Source: Leishmania mexicana MHOM/GT/2001/U1103 (lineage: Eukaryota > Euglenozoa > Kinetoplastea > Trypanosomatida > Trypanosomatidae). From it: a stretch of 64,000 nt of DNA. Shown here one piece after another: positions 11,439 through 23,257 of this stretch. A program made the translations under genes and the position numbers. The stretch lies in contig NC_018326.1 of the NCBI RefSeq assembly GCF_000234665.1, forward strand, positions 62,001 through 126,000, written 5' to 3'. Under the pieces are notes generated by a model. It made no database searches, was not told where the DNA came from, and saw only the letters and a list, made by a program, of their open reading frames with translations. The stretch's first letter is position 1, and each line of letters starts with the position of its first letter.

Positions 11439-12218
11439 TTACGCAGTCTTCGGACGCTGCACAGCAGTGGTGTACTGCAAAATCTGCTCGCTGAGGTTGG
11501 TGCACACGTTGTTGACAAGGATCGTAGCCACCTCCACGGCTCGCGGGCCCACAACCGGCACTTTCTGCACCACCGTCGCGCAGTTCTGCGTCACCGCCGC
11601 ATGAGCCTCCTTTTGCTGAATGACGTTAATCATGTGCTGAGCGGATGGGATCAGCTGCGTCAAACGCCAGGCTATGTACAGCACGCTGCTGATAATGTGA
11701 GTAATCACGTGGAAGGTCGCCGTCTTGGTGACGTCGAACTCTAGGTAGTTGCTCACGTACGGCTGCGTCTTCGCCGTCACCTTGGTGCGCACAGCGGTCA
11801 CCTGCCCCTTGGCGTTGTCCACAGCGCTCTGTGCAGAGTGGCGCGCGTTCTCCACGGAGGCCCTCGCCGAATCTACTTTCGCCTTTGCGCTCTCTACGTA
11901 CGGGTCAGCCTTCTTCCGGGCATCCTCGACGTACTCGTGCGCGACATTCACTGCCTTCTTTACAACCTCCTGCAGCTGCGCCTTGTGCTCGGAAGCAAAC
12001 CGCTGCCCCTCATGCACGTAGGACTGCACAGTGTTCATGGCGTTCTGAACGCCATTCTGAGCGGCGCCAGGGGCGTTCTGCACGGTCGCCGCGGCGTCCG
12101 AGATGGTCTTCTGAGAATTCTGTGCCTTGTCGTTTACGTCGACGTTCTTCGAGGCGACACCATGGACTTCATCGACCACCTCCTGCACCTGCTGGCGGGT
12201 ATCACGCGTGCGAGGCAT
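11439..12218 (-). CDS. Amphipathic-helix protein, LEA/perilipin-like; function unknown
   Basis: The product is 259 residues from an ATG at 12216-12218 (MPRTRDTRQQVQEVVDEV). Residues about 10-155 form one long run of Ala/Val/Lys/Gln-rich amphipathic helix with a loose 11-residue periodicity, for example YVEDARKKADPYVESAKAK and SARASVENARHSAQSAVDNA. This resembles LEA proteins, apolipoproteins and the N-terminal repeats of perilipins. A hydrophobic patch follows at about 168-200 (FHVITHIISSVLYIAWRL), and the C-terminus is again Ala/Val-rich. No signal peptide is visible. The pattern suggests reversible coating of a lipid surface such as a lipid droplet, or a desiccation/stress protein, but both are inferences. 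I do not recognise a named orthologue. Confidence 0.85.
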   Translation of the reverse strand: MPRTRDTRQQVQEVVDEVHGVASKNVDVNDKAQNSQKTISDAAATVQNAPGAAQNGVQNAMNTVQSYVHEGQRFASEHKAQLQEVVKKAVNVAHEYVEDARKKADPYVESAKAKVDSARASVENARHSAQSAVDNAKGQVTAVRTKVTAKTQPYVSNYLEFDVTKTATFHVITHIISSVLYIAWRLTQLIPSAQHMINVIQQKEAHAAVTQNCATVVQKVPVVGPRAVEVATILVNNVCTNLSEQILQYTTAVQRPKTA

Positions 12219-15200
12219 TGTATCTTGACGTGTTGCTTCTGTGTTGTACGTTGCCGCTTTTCTGCAGAAGCTTCGAGAGAGGTCAGAGTACCGTCACGAT
12301 TGCCTGGGGAACGCCGAAGGAGTCGATCAAGCCGCCAAAGAGAAGAAAACAAAAAGCAGACGACTTATGACTAACAATAATAGTAGTAAAAAAAGAGTAC
12401 CAAATTTCCTCTGTCAGTGCCACGCGTACGATGCCGGCAATGGTTGCTAACGCTGTGCGGGTGGCGAGCAATGATGGGAATGCGTGAGGTATGCGAGAAG
12501 CAAAGAGATGGACGTGGCCAAAACACGCAGAACTAAAAAAAAAGACAGAAAACGAAAACGCCTAACGAAAAAAGAGTCAAAGAAGAAACACACGAGGAAT
12601 GCAGGCGCAGCGTGTGTGTGTGTGTGTATGTATGAAGAGAGGGAAAGGGAGTGACAGCAACGGCAGAGTTAAACGGAGGTTTACCGTGTCGGGGTGGGGG
12701 TGTGGGAGGGCGTCGATCTGCTCTTGCGCGTGTTGTCGGCTAATCTGAAATCGTGAGAGAAGAGAAGTGAGAGAGAGAGGGGGCGGGAGAGGGGAGAGGG
12801 GGGGAAACAGAATGGAGGTGACTTGGTGCACATCTGAAATTTGCGCAATGGGTGTGCGTGCGTGTGTGTGCGCGGGAAACGAAAAGAAGCGAGGCAGCCG
12901 CACATAGAAGGGAGAAGAGAGGGGTGGGGTGAGTGGGGGCGGAAAAGAAAAGTGTCGGCGTGCGTGCCTGTGCCAAGGTCGGAGTTCACACAAAGGGCGC
13001 TGGGTGCGCCAGAGAGGACGCTGCAGCGGGCAGCGGGGGCGAAGGGTGGGTGGTGGCGCACGCGCGGACTTTTTCGTTGTTCACGTTTGTAATTTACTCC
13101 AGTGTCGCTGATCGGGTCGAGACGAGGTCATCGTCGCTAGGCCGGCATGCGTCGATCAGGAAGGTGCTCCCTCTTTCACTGGTTCGCGAGGTTTGCTTTC
13201 TCTTTTTTGTTGTTGGTGTCTAATGTGTGAACGGGCCGGTGAAGGCGTAATATTTGGATGTAAAGCTTCGCTGCGGTGCATGAGTGAAGTTGCATGCTCA
13301 GATACATCGGGTGCCCACCAGGGAAGAGATCGAAAGAGGAAAGCAGCAGAAACACGAAATTTGCGGACGAAGGGTGCGGGCGTGAGCTCCAAACACAGCC
13401 TGGCCAGGGTCAAGATCAGCAAGCTAGCGATCAAAACGAAGCAAAGAGAGACAATAACGACGAATAAAAGAGGCGGACATAGAAATTGGGGCAAGCACGA
13501 CTTCATGGGCGGCAAAGAAGTAGGGCGAGAGGGGGGAGGGGGAAAGACCAGGAAGAAACCAACCAACCAACCAACCAACCACACACACACACAAGAATAA
13601 CACACCGTCGGCAAGTGAAGAAGACAACAGCGAAACAATCAGAGAAAGCGTGCGAGCGCGTGTCTGCAAGCAGGTGTGACGATGCAGACAACGCAGCAGC
13701 AGCACACTCGTACCTGTGTGTCGGGGTGGGGGTGGAGAGAGGGCGCACACGTGATGGAGTAGGCGAAGACAGGCAGGCAAACGTGACCGAAGGAAAGCAT
13801 CCGAGGAACAAAAAAAACGAGCGCAGGGAGAAATGCACCAGCACATCCACCTCCCATTCTCCTGCAGCCTCTTGACCTTCCGACGACGTGGCCCAGTTCT
13901 GTAAAGATGAGGCGCGCGCGTCTGCCCTTCTTTGGGTGTGTGCGTAGGCGCAAGAGCAGTGAAGGCAGAGGGAGAAACCGAAGGGAAGACCCGGTACGGA
14001 TTGAACCGAAAGGGGGTCGGTGGGTGTGCACGAAGGGGAGAGGCGAGCGAGAGGGTTGGGGCAAGCGGGTGAGGTACGGCTCCTCCATGACACAACATCA
14101 AAAAAATATACAAAGAGAACGTATTTGTCGTGCACAAGAAGGCGGCGGCACGCAGAGGGAGCAGCATCAGTGGCGAAGAGGGAAACGCGAAAACGAACGA
14201 TAAGATGCGTGCCTCTCAGTGTCTCTGTTCTCGTGCGGATCATCATCACCTCCTCCCCCCTGGCGCACACGTCCCCGCTCCGATACCAGGAGATACACAC
14301 ACACACGCACACACTCACTCACGGGCACACAGAGAGAGAGAAAGACATGCGCTATCAGCGCCTGAACAATGGAAAAGAAAAAGCGCGAAGGAGGTAGATG
14401 AGACATGTGTTCGTGTGGTTGGAGTGGAGAAGGCCCACCAAGAAGAGGACAAAAGGCAACGTCGACCAAGCAGCGAAAAGGGGGATGAAGAATTCGTCTG
14501 CTGCACCGTTACTCACTGACCCCCTCCTCCACCCTCTGCTCCTTCACACGACGAAGGCCCCTCCCCCTGCACACATGCATGCATGCATGCACATACACAC
14601 ACGCACACATGTACAACTGCCGTTGGTGAGCAACGATGAGGGAGAAAGTGAAAGAGAAGGGGGCGGGCTTGAGGAAAAAAGAACGTCGCACTGAGGCCGT
14701 GAGCGAGTCAGCACATGTTGCCTCCATCGATCCGACTTCCGACGTGTGTGCGGCCGTCCCGCCTACACACCGAAGGCCGCACTGACAAGAATAGAGCGCG
14801 TCTTCCACTCACGAGCACAGATGCGTATATATATATATATTGCCTGTGCCTGAGTGCTGGCAAGAGTGCGGGGCCGCCTGCCCTTACAGCTCTCTCTCTC
14901 AGTGGCTGGGGACATGAAGAGAGGGAGGGGGTCGGATGGGCGTGACCTACTCTGAAGGCGCGGCCAGTGCACACAAGAAGAGAGGGAGAAGGGGCCCCTT
15001 CTCAGAGAACATGCAAAGCCGGAGTCGAACCCACAGGCAGAGGCGTGATACCACTTCCACTGGACAACGAAAAGAAGAATCAATCGTCAATCGCCTCCCG
15101 ATCTCGCCCCACTGTGATGTCCTGAGGAATGTGTACAAAGGTGAGGCGATAGAACCAACAAGGCAACAACAACATAAAAGCCATTCCGCAGGGCGTGGTG

Positions 15201-15793
15201 CGCACCCGCTTGCTGACTGAGGAGCAGGTAAAAATAAGGTAAGAGGAAGAGCGCGAGCGATACGGCGTTGTCAGCGTTCATTGTCCGAGGCACGCCGCCA
15301 ACCGCCGTATACGCCAAACACACCATCAAAGAAACCACCAACTATACAGCCCATACCCCCTTTTAGGGCGGCGCAGCTGGTTGTCGTTTTGTCTACATCC
15401 GCCCGGCCTTTCATTCGTTTTCCGTCAGCGCGCTCGCCTCCACCGCACGGCACACATCCGTTTCTCCCACTGCCCGCCCTCCCCCTCGCTGCGCTGCCTT
15501 TGCTCACGCGCTTCAGAATCCGTCTGCGAGGACGACCACACACAAACATATATAGACCTGAAGACGTGTGTGTATGTGCACGCGTGTCTGTGTATCTGCA
15601 TGTGGTGGCGTGCGTCTCCACTGAGCTCGCTTGGCCCACGCCACCAACACACTCCCCTCCACCGTCAGAGACACACTGCACGCAAGCTTAGTCTGCTCCG
15701 CCGATGGTGACACGCTCCAGGGATCCTCTGCCTTACTGCGGCGCGCCCACCCCCTTCCCGCTCTGCACCGTCTTTCTCCAGAATGGCGGCTCA
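12219..15793. other. Gene-free spacer with repeats, an 18-nt palindrome and tRNA-like boxes
   Basis: About 3.6 kb without a supported gene. It contains TG tracts near 12612-12628, an AACC tandem running into a CA tract at 13557-13592, an ATGC tandem near 14576-14592, and a TA tract near 14826-14840. A perfect palindrome lies at 14986-15003 and a tRNA-like A/B-box pair on the minus strand at 15021-15067. Minus frames of up to 271 residues at 13424-14318 are pyrimidine-tract translations rich in Ser, Leu, Cys and His-Thr and look non-coding. Confidence 0.6.
13557..13592. repeat. (AACC)n tandem followed by (CA)n
   Basis: Six copies of aacc run from 13557 to 13580 and pass directly into an AC dinucleotide tract. 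A simple microsatellite, likely polymorphic between strains. Confidence 0.9.
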
Positions 15794-17137
15794 TCAGGAG
15801 GGTTCTGGGCCGTACATTGCCGTGAGTGTCATGAGGAGGCTTTCTTCTTCGCCGGCGAACTTCTGCAGCGTGACATCCAGCTGGTTCACCGAGCCCGGCT
15901 CGTAGTAATCGACGATGCGCTTGATGCGGCGCACGTAGTCCGCCTGCATCCGCTGCGCCTCTGACTGCTGCTGCTCCTTTCTCAGCGCGTCTACGTGACG
16001 GGTAAAGGCACACAGCATGTCATGTAAGGGCAGCTTGGCGGGGGAGAGGACGAAGCTTTCGTCGAGGTCGACGCGTCGACGATTGGCACTACCGAGGAAG
16101 GATTGTCGAACTTCGGTGTCCTTGCCGCGCAGCAGGCGCTCGATACAAACCCACTCAGCGTCGCCCACGTCGCGCTCAAAGTACTGCTCCGCGAGGATGC
16201 GGCACTGATCCAGCTGGAAGAGCCCGGCTGCCTCCACATCCAGCAGTTGTGCTACCTTCAGGAACTGCTCGTACGGCTCCTCTGTCATGTGGTACCACTG
16301 CGCTGGGTTTCGTCGGTTCAACATGAGCCACAGACACAGCACATGAAACGGCACCGACTCCGTCATGGCGTCGCGGCCTGCCATCTCGAAGAGGTTTTTC
16401 ACGTCGTCTGGATGGTTGGGGTAGTTAAAGAAGCGCAGGAGTCGGCACGCGCCGCGCCAGCGCAGCTCTGGCGTCATGCCTCTATCGGGAACGAGGACGG
16501 CAAAGTCGGGAAAACGCTCAATCAGCTCGCGGTACTCTCTATCCGACATCCCATAGTCCCGCGCCGTTGAGATCAGCGACTGCCGCCACTGTGCACGCTG
16601 CTCACACGTGAGGTGAGCGTCGGCGGTGCAAGCGCTGCTGTTCGTGACGTCAGCAGAGCGCTGCTCATGAGGACTGTCGGCGCTGACTACCGCCACAGGA
16701 TGCACGAGAAAGGAGCCCACGGCGGCGGGCGAGGCTGCTGTTCCTTCAGGTTTGGTGCCGCTGCCTTCTAGGTAGTACTCCTGCATTGCCAAACACTCCG
16801 TCGTCGTCGGGATCTTGTCCTCGTCGGTGGACTGCACCTCATCAGCTTCGAGGCATTTGAGATGGCTCTCTTTAAACTCGCTGTACGTGCCCTTCCACGG
16901 GCACGCGCTGCATGACCCCTGCGTGCGCTGCAGTAGTCGCAGGATGAACTTACCGGGTGTGTTGAGACGCGTGACGGGTCCACAGCACACGGGGCATGTC
17001 TCGAGCCCCTCTACGCAGCCACGGCAAAAAATATGCTGGCACTCGCTGATCTCCACCGGGTCCGTCCAGAGGCAGCAGCACACCGCGCATTCGGCATCCA
17101 TGCCAAATGTGGTGTCCGGTACAAAGTACTTGGCCAT
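15794..17137 (-). CDS. RING-finger / TRAF-type zinc-finger protein, probable E3 ubiquitin ligase
   Basis: The product is 447 residues from MAKYFVPDTT (ATG 17135-17137). The frame is open further upstream, but that part reads as a pyrimidine-rich leader. A C3HC4 RING finger spans residues 17-52, with CAVC, then CQHIFCRGC and CPVC supplying the zinc ligands. A second zinc-binding segment, CSACPWKGTYSEFKESHLKC, follows at about 75-95 and resembles a TRAF-type finger. RING plus TRAF-type fingers usually mark E3 ligases or signalling adaptors, so ubiquitin ligation is likely but unproven. Residues about 200-380 are helical and unrecognised. The last 55 residues (IKRIVDYYEPGSVNQLDVTL onward, ending near MYGPEPS) resemble a short C-terminal module I recall from unrelated trypanosomatid proteins. 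Confidence 0.88.
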   Translation of the reverse strand: MAKYFVPDTTFGMDAECAVCCCLWTDPVEISECQHIFCRGCVEGLETCPVCCGPVTRLNTPGKFILRLLQRTQGSCSACPWKGTYSEFKESHLKCLEADEVQSTDEDKIPTTTECLAMQEYYLEGSGTKPEGTAASPAAVGSFLVHPVAVVSADSPHEQRSADVTNSSACTADAHLTCEQRAQWRQSLISTARDYGMSDREYRELIERFPDFAVLVPDRGMTPELRWRGACRLLRFFNYPNHPDDVKNLFEMAGRDAMTESVPFHVLCLWLMLNRRNPAQWYHMTEEPYEQFLKVAQLLDVEAAGLFQLDQCRILAEQYFERDVGDAEWVCIERLLRGKDTEVRQSFLGSANRRRVDLDESFVLSPAKLPLHDMLCAFTRHVDALRKEQQQSEAQRMQADYVRRIKRIVDYYEPGSVNQLDVTLQKFAGEEESLLMTLTAMYGPEPS

Positions 17138-18643
17138 CCTGCAGCGGCCTGGCAGGCTAGCAAGGGTGAGGGGGATGGAAGGAAGGGGGCGGGCATGAGC
17201 AAGCGGGAGGAGGCAGCACGCGCGACGCTGCCGCCACCCTGCACTGTCGAGACGGTGCTCGAGGGCCGGAAGGACGCGCGTGAAACGTTGAAGGGAAACA
17301 ATAGGGGTTCTGCAGCGGGTATGTGTGGCGTCCGGTGTCGGTGAGAACGAGAGGACACCAACCAGCACGCAACGATGCGCACACAATCACAGAACCGCTC
17401 TCTGACGACCAGCTTGGCGACCCCTCTCCCTCCTAAAACAGAGCGCAAAAATCGAGACGGAGAAACACGCACGAGGAGCAAGCCAGCTTTGAGCAAGAGA
17501 GATTAGCAGACACAGGTGGCTAGAGAATAACTCGGCCCCCACACTATCCTGCAGATCAACATACGCGTGTGCGTGTGCGTGATGTGTAGGAGAGCGGCAG
17601 AAAGAAAAGGGGAAGACAACTGAAAGGTGGAGGCGATGCATAAAGAGAGAGATGAAGGTATTGACAACGCCTTGCAAAACGCAGAGGCAGGCTGCAGATC
17701 ACGCTGCATCTCAGTGTCGGTGGATGTTCGCGGAGGCGGCAGCGGCAACAGCTGCAGGTGCCTTGAATATGATGTCTCTCTCACACCCATGGAGACAACC
17801 CACAGACTCGCGCGAAGAGAAGGGAAGGGAATTCGTCGTCGCCTTCTTGAAAGCCCACTGACGGTGCCGTCATGTGAGACCGCGTCGGTGTAGCTGTCAC
17901 CTGTACTGAGGAGCGCTGCTGCTTGCCTTTTTTGTGTGACACATTATACTGCTCTGCTTCTGTTTTAGAGCGAGGCCACCGAGAGAGAGGGAGAGGTTGT
18001 GCGCCTCCATCTCCGTGCGTGTTTATGCGTGCATCGTTGCGCACCATCACATCCATCATGGTGACCGAGGCAGAGACGCGTGCACGCGCAGGGCACATAG
18101 GCAGCGCTACCGCACACACACACCTACAATTAAACGCCGTTTTAGTGGAGAAAAAGAAAGAAAACGGAAACGACCCAGCGCGTGCACACACACGCACGCA
18201 CACACAGAGCGAAGTGGGTATGCGCATCATCACCAACAGCACGACCGCCGTTCATCCTCATCAAAGACACGAACACTCACCAACACAAAGCTCAAGAACG
18301 GAACACGGGGGGAGGGGAAGAGAAAAGGGTGGACCACTGCGAACAAAAACATGTTTAACACCGTTACGAAACACAAGAGGACAAGACGCGAGCACAGACG
18401 GCGATATGCACAAAAAAAGGCGCAAAAGAGAGGAGGGAGGGAAGGCGGTGAGTGGGACCTGCTCAGCGGCGATAGCGACCTGCCGTCCGAGCAAACAGCA
18501 ACGCAAACCCCGAAGCCAGACCAAACGAGAGGAAGAAAGGAAAAGCGTCCGGGGCATCTCCCCACGATCACCAAGTAAGCGCAGCAGCCCAAGACCCACC
18601 TCTGCCCTCCTTGGTTGCGGCGCCCTCGCTGCAGGCGCGTTGT
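17138..18643. other. Gene-free spacer
   Basis: About 1.5 kb. Frames are low complexity on both strands, including an 860-base open plus frame from 17923 that is Arg/Thr/Lys-rich and runs over the 3' end of the Pol5 gene in antisense. CA and GA tracts are present. No gene or structured RNA recognised. Confidence 0.6.
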
Positions 18644-21600
18644 TTAATCGTCCTCGTTGTCCACCTGCGAGGCTGCCGCGAGTTTCGCTTGGCGCCATTT
18701 TTCAAACGAGCGCTGGCGGGCTTCGTGCAGGCGACGCTTGCGCTCGCGATTTTTGGCGATACGCTCCTGCTTCGCCATCATGATGCGCTTGCGCTTCTCC
18801 TCTCGTTCCTCCTTCGTGAGAGCTTTGGTGTGGGCACTACGAAGGACCTGACGCTGCAGGCGATCCTCGATCTTCAGCTCCTCCTTGCGCCGCCGCTTCG
18901 CTGACCGCTCCTCGTCTGTCGGGTCGTCGTTGCGGTGCGCCAGCAGGGCCTTGAGAACACGGCTGCGCACCTTCTTTGCGCGGCGGTAGAAATCGCTCTT
19001 CTCCTTTGCACCACGCTTCGCGAACTGCTCATACAGCAACTTCACCGGCGACGGCGCCTTCGTCTCTCTCGCACGCGAGGTGAGGCCCAGCATGCGCTCC
19101 ATCGTGCCCAGCAGCCGAATGGATGCGGCGGACAGCAATATGTTGTCGTCGTCCACCGCCGGCGCGATCACTGCGGACGCGACCCATGCGGTGTCAAGTT
19201 GCACGCGGCTGTTGTACTGCAGCACCATCTTCACCATGTGCAGGTAGTTGTACGGAAGGGTGTGCTTCATGGCAAAGACCTGCGCCACCGCGACAGACTG
19301 CGCAAAGCCGCGGATGGCAGCGCTAGCGCTGCGCTTCAGCTCGCCGGGCAGCCCGCTCAGCCGCGGCAGCATCGCCTCGACAAAGACACAGCAGCCGGTG
19401 AAGACGCGTACGCGCTGCGGGCCTTCCAAGGGCAGCACCTCCTCGCTCTTCTCGAGCACGGCAGGAAGCAGCGCCCAGGCAAAGCCTTGGCGGTAGTGGT
19501 AGAGGTCTTTCTTCAGCGAGGGCAGCAACTTCTTCGTGTCCCAGCCGCGGTCACAAAACACGGACTTGTAGTACTCGCTCAGCACAATACGCACCTCCTC
19601 GCCGGCATGGTTCTTGCTGGCCAGCATCGCAACAAAGTGGAACATGCGCAGCGCGATACCCTTGACTGTGAAGAGGCGACGACGAGCCGCCGCCGCCGCC
19701 TTAGCTATAACGCTGTCTTTACTCACCAGCACACGGCTGAGCTTGCGCAGGTAGCTCTGGATGTCGCCGAGCAGCTGGAACAGATCTGTCGCCGCCACAA
19801 AGGAGCCAAAATACCGGTTCTTGGTGAGCAACAACATTTCCAGTGAGGAGACGGCGCTGTGGAAGACGACGTCGTCCGCCGTCTTCACGTTCTCACGGGC
19901 AACAGCCAGCAGCACCTGATACACGTGCACCACCTCGCCGCTGCGCATCGCGAGACCAACGCGCGTAGCGAGGCGGATGGCTCGCACCACGTCCGCCTTC
20001 TCCTGGCTGGCGGTGTCGGTGGGGTAAACATGCTCGAGGTCCATGCCGCCAACCATGCCCTTTAGCGCATCGATGTACTGCTGCGTCGGCGCCTCCTCTT
20101 CCTCGAAGGCATCCTCGTCGTCGCCCTCGCTCGACTCCGCGTCGGTGACGTCGTCCGCCACTGCCTCGCCGTCCTCTTCCTCCTCCAATGTCCCCGCCTC
20201 CGAGTCGCTGTCGTCGCTGGCGGTGGCAGAGGCGGTCGCCGTAGACGATCCCTCGACAGAACTGCTCGCGTCGTCCTCGTCGCTGCTAACACCGCCGTCA
20301 GCCGCCTCATCAGCGCCGTCACCGCAGACGCCATCTCCGTCGGAGGAAGCACCAGCATCGTCGCCATCCTCGTCGCTCGAGTCTTGCCCGTCGCCGTCCT
20401 CCGCCGCCTGCTTCGCCTTGCGCTGGCGGGCTTGTTCCCGGCTGTCCGTGTGGTACGCATCCTTCAGCGGCGCCAGCAGAATGTCCAGCGTGCTCTTCGT
20501 GCGAACAAACTTTGCGAACTTCAAGATGAAGCCCATCGCGATGCGCCGTACACACGTCATGAGCGGCATCACGTGCAGCGGCGCACTCGTGCGCATGAGG
20601 AGGGCCATGAGGGCATCGAAGAAGAGGTCGAGCGTCTCCAACGTGCCGGCGGTGTAGAACTGCGTCAGGTCCGGTATGACGCTCTTGGCTATCACCATGG
20701 CGTCGCTGTTTGTCGGGTCATCGACGCTGAGCATGAGAAAGAGCAGCACCAGCAGGATGTCCATGTCGGCTCGTTCGTAGAAGAGGACGCTGCGCTGCTC
20801 ATCGGCTGCCTCGAGCACCTCGACAACTCGGTTGCGCGACTTACGGAAAGCGCTATGCTGCACAGCCGTGGTGTAGCGCGTCTTCGACTTCTCCTCTGCC
20901 GCTAGGTAAGCACTGGTGATCGTCGTAGCAGCCACAGAGCTCTTTGGCCGGGTCAGTGGCCCATGGAAGGTAAAGGAGTAGACGTCGGCGAAGAGGTAGA
21001 TGCAGCGGTTCTGACTGAGAGTGTCGCGCGAGTGCCGCGGAGGGAACAGACCAAACTCGAGCAGCCGCATCACCGCCGCGTCCACATAGACATGGTCGAC
21101 GCCTTCGCGCACGGGTACGTAGAGACAGTTGCGCAGCTCGCGCAGCACCCAGGTACGGTTCGTCACGGCGGCCGGGTCCGAGTCGGCAGTCATGGCATAC
21201 TGCCGGAGGAGGTCCTCTACCTTGCGGTGAAGGGCGGAGATGGGCATCTGCTTCAGCTCCTGCATCGTCGTCGGCTTCGCTGACGTGCGCTTCCCGTACC
21301 CGACGTGCGTGCTCGCCAGCTTCAGCACTTCCATACGCTGCTCGGCGTCGTCGGACTGCACCGCGATATAACCCAGCTCGGTCACCAGGTTCTGGAAGAG
21401 CGCTCGGCGCGGGACATCAGCGCTACCACGGCGGTACGGCACGATCATGTTGTGCAGGATCGTGCTGAGGTGCTCCTTCATCGACTCACCCATGGCGACG
21501 CGGCGTACGACGAGCTGAAAAATATCGTGCCACACTGGGTGCACCATAGGGTGGTAGGCGGTCACCTGCTCCTTGCGGAACAGGGCGTTGCTGATCTGTT

Positions 21601-22025
21601 CCATCGTGGTGGGGTTCAGTGGGTCCAAAGCGAGGTATTCCTCGACAGTGGCGGGCAGTGCGCGCGCCGGCGGCTTCGCGTCCGCCTCCATGAGTCGCAG
21701 CAACAGCTGTATCGCCTCCGGCCGGAAATATTCCATCTTGGGGTAGTGAAAGAAGGCGAACGTCAGCCACTGCAGCGGCTCCTCCTGCTGATACACGTCG
21801 CTGTACTGCTCCAGCACCTGGAACAGAATGTTCGCAGAGAGCACGCGAGTGGCTTTCTGCTCCACGTAGGCGAAGGCGAGCACTGTGGCGAGCTGCGACG
21901 CCTCCGATCGCTTGAGGCGTTTTTGTGAGGCCACAACGGCACCAAGTGCGAACACGGTCGCCATGAGCCGCTGGTTGCGCTCGCCCTTGGTCGGGTCGCT
22001 GATATCGTCGGGGTCGATGCCGCCA

Positions 22026-22059
<34 letters not shown>

Positions 22060-23257
22060 GGCGGCAAGAGCGCGACTCCAGGCGCAGCTTCACCGCCTTC
22101 ATACGCGTACTCAACGCGAACTCCTCGTCCATCAGCTCCAGCACGACTGCCGGGCTAATCGTCGTCTGCGTCATGACAAGGAACAAAGCGTGGCAGTGGA
22201 GGCACAGCATGGCAAAGTCGTCCGTCACCATGCCGAGCAATAGGCGTGACAGAGCGTAGAGAACGGAGTGGTGCGCCGACCCGCGAAGGCGCTCGAGGTT
22301 TCGGGTGTCCACATCGTCTTCACTCAATTTAGCATTGAGATGATTAAGGAAGGCGTGTTGACCCTGCTTGCGCTTCTCGGCGTTGTGGCGCAGGCACATG
22401 TGCAGCAATGCTCGCATGTGCTCCCGCTCCTTCAACGTCTGCGACATGACCTGATGCGTCTGGCTCAGCTTCTTGCCAGATGCCTTCTTGTCATCTCCGT
22501 CCACCGTCCCCTCCCTTTTCACCGGCGCGGCCTCTTCGTCGTCATTGTCCTTCTCCGCGGCCGCCGTGCCGGCACCGCTGCTCTGCGGCTTCGAAAACGT
22601 TTTGCCCTTGTTTGCTTCGAAGGAGGCCCACTCGTACCACGACACAAACGCGCTTACCATGGTCGGTGCGCCCTTCTGGAACTTCGACAGGTAAGTGCGA
22701 AACGACGAGACGGAGTCTGGCATGTGCTGCTGAATCAGTTGCGGTGGCACGAAGCGAAGGAGACGCTCGTTGAGGTCTTGGCAGAAGACCCTTTGGTTGG
22801 CGCGACGGGTCTTGAAGACGTTGATGCTTTCCCTCAGATCCGCTGACACCTTGGCGGCGAGGTGGATATCGATATCCTTGGTGCGGTTGGAGCTTGCCAT
22901 GCGGGGGGGCCGAGTTTGATTGCTGCTACCGCTGCGCGCCGGGTCAGCGTGGGTGCGTGAGGCGCCGCTGTGCTGATGCTTCTGCTCACGACCGCGCTGC
23001 TCGCGGAACTTCTTTTCGTGGCACTTCGCTGTCCCTTTCTTTAGCCGCAGCGCACCGGATTTGTGTGGATTGGTTCCGCGCCCGTGCCCAGACCTGCCCG
23101 GGTTCGGCTGGCCATGCGCGTGCGCTGCGGGGCCGCGTGGGCGACTGCTGTGGCTGCCGCCGTTGCGAGGTGAAGCAGAGCGGTTTCGCTGCCGCTCCGA
23201 GAAGTTGGCACCGCTGCTGTGGCTGCGCCCACGCTTTGCTGCGTGTGGCGGGGGCAT
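18644..23257 (-). CDS. Pol5 / MYBBP1A-like nucleolar protein (DNA polymerase phi family)
   Basis: The product is 1537 residues starting at MPPPHAAKRGRSHSS (ATG 23255-23257). The upstream open frame (to 23425) lacks the basic character of the protein and I exclude it. Residues 1 to about 130 are Arg/Ser/Gly-rich. A HEAT-like body follows with hallmarks of the family: a YALSRLLLGMVTDD segment, VVLELMDEEF, GERNQRLMATVFALGAVVAS and LSANILFQVLEQ. A long Asp/Glu/Ser tract lies at about 955-1060, and the last 90 residues are strongly basic (AKRRRKEELKIEDRL and similar). This layout matches yeast Pol5 and vertebrate MYBBP1A, which act in rDNA transcription and ribosome assembly rather than as true polymerases. 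Nucleolar location is inferred. A GAC/GGC repeat near 22028-22060 encodes an Asp/Gly run that may vary in length. Confidence 0.85.

Noticed and set aside
13424..14318. Overlapping minus frames of 247 and 271 codons
   Set aside because: They translate pyrimidine tracts and microsatellites (Ser/Leu/Cys/His-Thr) and overlap each other in different frames without a recognisable domain.
15010..15070. A true tRNA gene on the minus strand
   Set aside because: The B box is perfect, but the spacing leaves no room for a normal anticodon arm, acceptor and T-stem pairing fail, and no T-run terminator follows. Kept only as a finding.
17923..18783. 286-codon plus frame reaching into the Pol5 gene
   Set aside because: Low complexity and antisense to the Pol5 3' end.
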